DNA from: Armatimonadota bacterium
Lineage (GTDB): Bacteria; Sysuimicrobiota; Sysuimicrobiia; Sysuimicrobiales; Humicultoraceae
Length of the DNA: 8,988 nucleotides
Assembly: GCA_016199305.1 (NCBI GenBank)
Contig: JACQGZ010000196.1
Coordinates: forward strand, 1-8,988
Direction: 5' to 3'
Under the pieces are notes generated by a model, which had not been told where the DNA came from, searched no databases, and worked only from the letters and a program-made list of their open reading frames with translations. A program made the position numbers and the translations under genes. Of this stretch, positions 6,716-8,988 are shown piece by piece. The first letter of the stretch is position 1. Every line of letters begins with the position of its first letter.

Positions 6716-8830
6716 ATGATGCTCCTCGGCCGGGCGCGGCGGCGTCTGGCCCCACTCTTCGCCCTCCCCTGGGTCCCGAAGAGTTTGATCGGGCTGGGGA
6801 CCTTCCTGGCCCTCCTGCTCATCGCCACCGTCAGCGACGTGCCGCCCCGGCTGGATCTGCGGGCCGGCCAGATCGCCCCGCGGGACATCGAGGCCCCGCG
6901 GACGACCGATTACGTCGACCAGGAGCAGACCGCGATCCGCCGGCGGGTGGCGGCGGCTCGGGTGGAACCCTTCTACCAGGAGGCGCCGCAGGCGACCGCC
7001 GCGGCCCGCAACGCCGTGACCGGGATCTTTGACGCCATCACCCGCGTCCGGGCGGTTCCAAGCCTCTCCAACGCCGAACGGTTGGCCAGGCTGCGGCAGG
7101 CGGCGGGGGTCTCGCTTCCACCGGAGGTGTGGGAGGCCGCCCTCTCCCTGGACGACGCCACGCTGGCGCAGGCCCGCGAGATTACCCTCAGTGCGGTGGA
7201 GCAAATGATGGAGCGCGGCGTGCGCGCCGATGAGTTCCCGGAAGCCCGGGAGGAGCTCCGCCGGCTGCTGCGGACGACGACGCTGACGGGACGGCCCCTG
7301 GCGCTGGCCAGCGCGGTCGGGCAGGCGGCGCTGCGCGCGAACCTGGTCGTGGACCGCGAGATGAACCAGACGCTGCGGAGGGAGGCCGCGGAGGCGGTGG
7401 AGCCCGTGCGCGTGCGCATCCTGCGCGGCGAGGTCATCGTCCGCCGCGGCGACAAGATCACCGAGGCCCACCTGCGCAAACTGGAAGCCCTCGGGCTGAT
7501 CGGCGTGCCGATGCGCTGGGACGTCGTGCTGGGGGTCGCCCTGGTCATCGCGCTGCTGCTGGGCATCACCGGCTACTACCTGATTCAGTACCAGCCCGAG
7601 ATCTGGCGGCGGGACCGCCTCGTCCTGCTCTGGGGGCTGATCGTCGTCCTCACGACGCTGCTCGCCCGGATCGTCGTCTCCTACCGGCTCCCCCTCAGTC
7701 TCGTCCCCGCGGCCGTGGCCGTGGGGCCGATCCTGCTGGCGGTCCTCCTGCGGCCGCGCCTGGCGCTGGTCACCGCCGCGGTGCTGAGCCTGCTCATCGC
7801 CCTGATCGCCACCTCCGACCTGCGCACCGCCTTTGTGGCCTTTGTCGGCAGCGCGGTCGGCGTCTACGCGGTTCGCAAGATCAGCCGCCGCACCGATCTC
7901 ATCGTCGGCGGCCTGAAGGCGGGGGTGGCCACCGCGGCGGCGGTGGTGGCGATCAGTCTGCTGGAGCGTCGGCCGGTCTACCCGGAGATGGTGCGCGATG
8001 CCGCGGTGGGGGTGTTGGCCAACGGCATCATCGTCGGCATCGCCTCTATCGGCGTGCTCCCCTATCTCGAGGACCTTTTCGGCCTGGTCACGCCGATCAA
8101 ACTGCTAGAACTGTCCAACCCCGGCCACCCGCTGCTGCGGCGGCTGCAGATGGAGGCGCCGGGGACCTACCATCACAGCGTCATCGTGGGCAACCTGGCC
8201 GAGGCCGCGGCGGATGCGATCGGGGCGGACGGGCTGCTCGTGCGCGTCGGCACCTACTACCACGACGTGGGGAAGATTCGGCGTCCGGTCTTTTTCGTGG
8301 AGAACCAGATCGGGGTGGAGAACCCGCACGACCGGATGTCGCCCAGCCTCTCCGCCCTGACCGTGGCGGCGCACGTCCGCGACGGGCTGGATCTGGCCCG
8401 AGAATACGGGCTGCCCAAGGCGGTGGCCGATTTCATCCTCGAACACCACGGGACGACCCTGATCACCTACTTCTATCATCAGGCGGTGGAGCGGGGGGAC
8501 GAGCCGGAGCCGGCCGCGTTCCGCTACGAAGGGCCGAAGCCGCAGACCCGAGAGGTGGCGATCGTCATGCTCGCCGACGCCGCGGAGGCGGCGGTGCGGA
8601 CGTTGCCCCGGCCGACCCCCGACCGGATCTACGAGGTGGTGCGCAAGATCATCCACGAGCGGCTGGAGGACGGACAGCTGGATGAGTGCGATCTGATGTT
8701 CCGCGACCTGGAGCAGATCGCGCAGACCTTCACCCGCATCCTCACCGGCATCTTCCACCCGCGGATCGAGTACCCGGATCTGGAAGGAGACCTGCGGGCG
8801 CGGCGCCGCGAGCGGGTGGGACGCCGCTAG
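6716..8830 (+). CDS. pgpH: 7TM-HD family cyclic-di-AMP phosphodiesterase (PgpH/YqfF type)
   Basis: This 704-residue membrane protein has the full PgpH layout. An N-terminal membrane segment (about 23-41) is followed by a large outer domain (about 45-265, 7TMR-HDED type). Seven membrane helices then follow (roughly 269-292, 302-323, 329-346, 350-368, 372-388, 395-416, 427-450). A cytosolic HD domain starts with the ELSNPGHPLLRRL linker near 464. HD-domain metal and active-site motifs are visible: APGTYHHS (His486-His487), YYHDVGK (His516-Asp517), ENPHDRMSP and HHGTT (His577-His578). Characterised relatives hydrolyse cyclic-di-AMP to pApA, tuning osmotic and wall homeostasis; that activity is inferred from family membership. 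It precedes ybeY, as in many Bacillota, but lies after argR. The 129-nt spacer means it may have its own promoter. Confidence 0.93.
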   Translation: MMLLGRARRRLAPLFALPWVPKSLIGLGTFLALLLIATVSDVPPRLDLRAGQIAPRDIEAPRTTDYVDQEQTAIRRRVAAARVEPFYQEAPQATAAARNAVTGIFDAITRVRAVPSLSNAERLARLRQAAGVSLPPEVWEAALSLDDATLAQAREITLSAVEQMMERGVRADEFPEAREELRRLLRTTTLTGRPLALASAVGQAALRANLVVDREMNQTLRREAAEAVEPVRVRILRGEVIVRRGDKITEAHLRKLEALGLIGVPMRWDVVLGVALVIALLLGITGYYLIQYQPEIWRRDRLVLLWGLIVVLTTLLARIVVSYRLPLSLVPAAVAVGPILLAVLLRPRLALVTAAVLSLLIALIATSDLRTAFVAFVGSAVGVYAVRKISRRTDLIVGGLKAGVATAAAVVAISLLERRPVYPEMVRDAAVGVLANGIIVGIASIGVLPYLEDLFGLVTPIKLLELSNPGHPLLRRLQMEAPGTYHHSVIVGNLAEAAADAIGADGLLVRVGTYYHDVGKIRRPVFFVENQIGVENPHDRMSPSLSALTVAAHVRDGLDLAREYGLPKAVADFILEHHGTTLITYFYHQAVERGDEPEPAAFRYEGPKPQTREVAIVMLADAAEAAVRTLPRPTPDRIYEVVRKIIHERLEDGQLDECDLMFRDLEQIAQTFTRILTGIFHPRIEYPDLEGDLRARRRERVGRR

Positions 8831-8842
8831 CGCCGGACGGCC

Positions 8843-8988
8843 GTGCGGGCGCTGGTGGTGAACCGGCAGCGGACCGTCCGCGTGCGCCCCGCCGCGCTAC
8901 GGCGCGCCGCCCTGGCGACCATGCGCGGCGAAGGGTGCGGCGCGGCGAGTGAGGTCAGCGTCGCGGTCGTCGACGATCAGGAGATCCG
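8843..8988 (+). CDS. ybeY: Endoribonuclease YbeY, N-terminal part (partial)
   Basis: The gene runs off the right edge after about 48 codons. The visible residues include VVNRQRTVRV near the start and SEVSVAVVDDQEI at the end, matching the N-terminal strands of YbeY, where a V-V-x-x-Q-R-x-V pattern is followed by a V-D-D-x-E-I stretch. YbeY is a metal-dependent RNase involved in 16S rRNA 3' maturation and ribosome quality control. Its three-histidine metal motif lies beyond the window. GTG 8843 gives the expected N-terminus. It lies 12 nt after the stop of the 7TM-HD gene, with only a weak purine stretch before it. The yqfF-ybeY neighbourhood supports the call. Confidence 0.85.
   Translation, partial: MRALVVNRQRTVRVRPAALRRAALATMRGEGCGAASEVSVAVVDDQEI

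Noticed and set aside
1..8988. A new multi-gene system, mobile element or CRISPR array
   Set aside because: All coding space is accounted for by known arginine genes, a 7TM-HD phosphodiesterase and ybeY. No direct repeats, transposase, integrase or tRNA were seen.

Overview
The window is GC-rich throughout and codes on the + strand only. It holds the body of an arginine-biosynthesis operon followed by the start of a housekeeping block. The order is argC (last ~20 codons), argJ, argB, argD, argG, argH, argR, then a 7TM-HD family gene (pgpH/yqfF type) and the first ~48 codons of ybeY. Most genes overlap or nearly touch. The only gaps longer than about 20 nt are argB-argD (39 nt) and argR-pgpH (129 nt).

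The organism is a bacterium of high GC content. An ArgR-type repressor closing an argCJBDGHR cluster, and a PgpH gene directly followed by ybeY (an order known from Bacillota and related lineages), point to a Gram-positive-like or other Terrabacteria lineage, perhaps an uncultured or thermophilic one. The sequence alone does not fix the phylum.

Region 1 (1-6586) covers most of the route from glutamate to arginine. ArgB phosphorylates N-acetylglutamate, ArgC reduces the phosphate, and ArgD transaminates the semialdehyde. ArgJ moves the acetyl group from acetylornithine back to glutamate (the cyclic pathway). ArgG and ArgH turn citrulline plus aspartate into arginine and fumarate. ArgR, at the 3' end, is the likely arginine-sensing repressor. 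The ornithine carbamoyltransferase gene (argF) and carAB are not present, so the ornithine-to-citrulline step must be encoded elsewhere. ArgB has the N-terminal helix and C-terminal signature of arginine-inhibited kinases, which fits the cyclic route.

Region 2 (6587-8988) begins with a 129-nt spacer containing inverted repeats. It continues with a membrane-bound HD-domain phosphodiesterase (probably cyclic-di-AMP-specific) and ybeY (rRNA maturation endonuclease).

The most striking observation is in argD. The lysine that should form the Schiff base with pyridoxal phosphate is a methionine (residue 254, ATG at 2961-2963), while every other active-site motif is intact. Either the enzyme cannot transaminate or the sequence contains a one-base error. 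I see no mobile element, CRISPR array, RNA gene or obviously new multi-gene system here.
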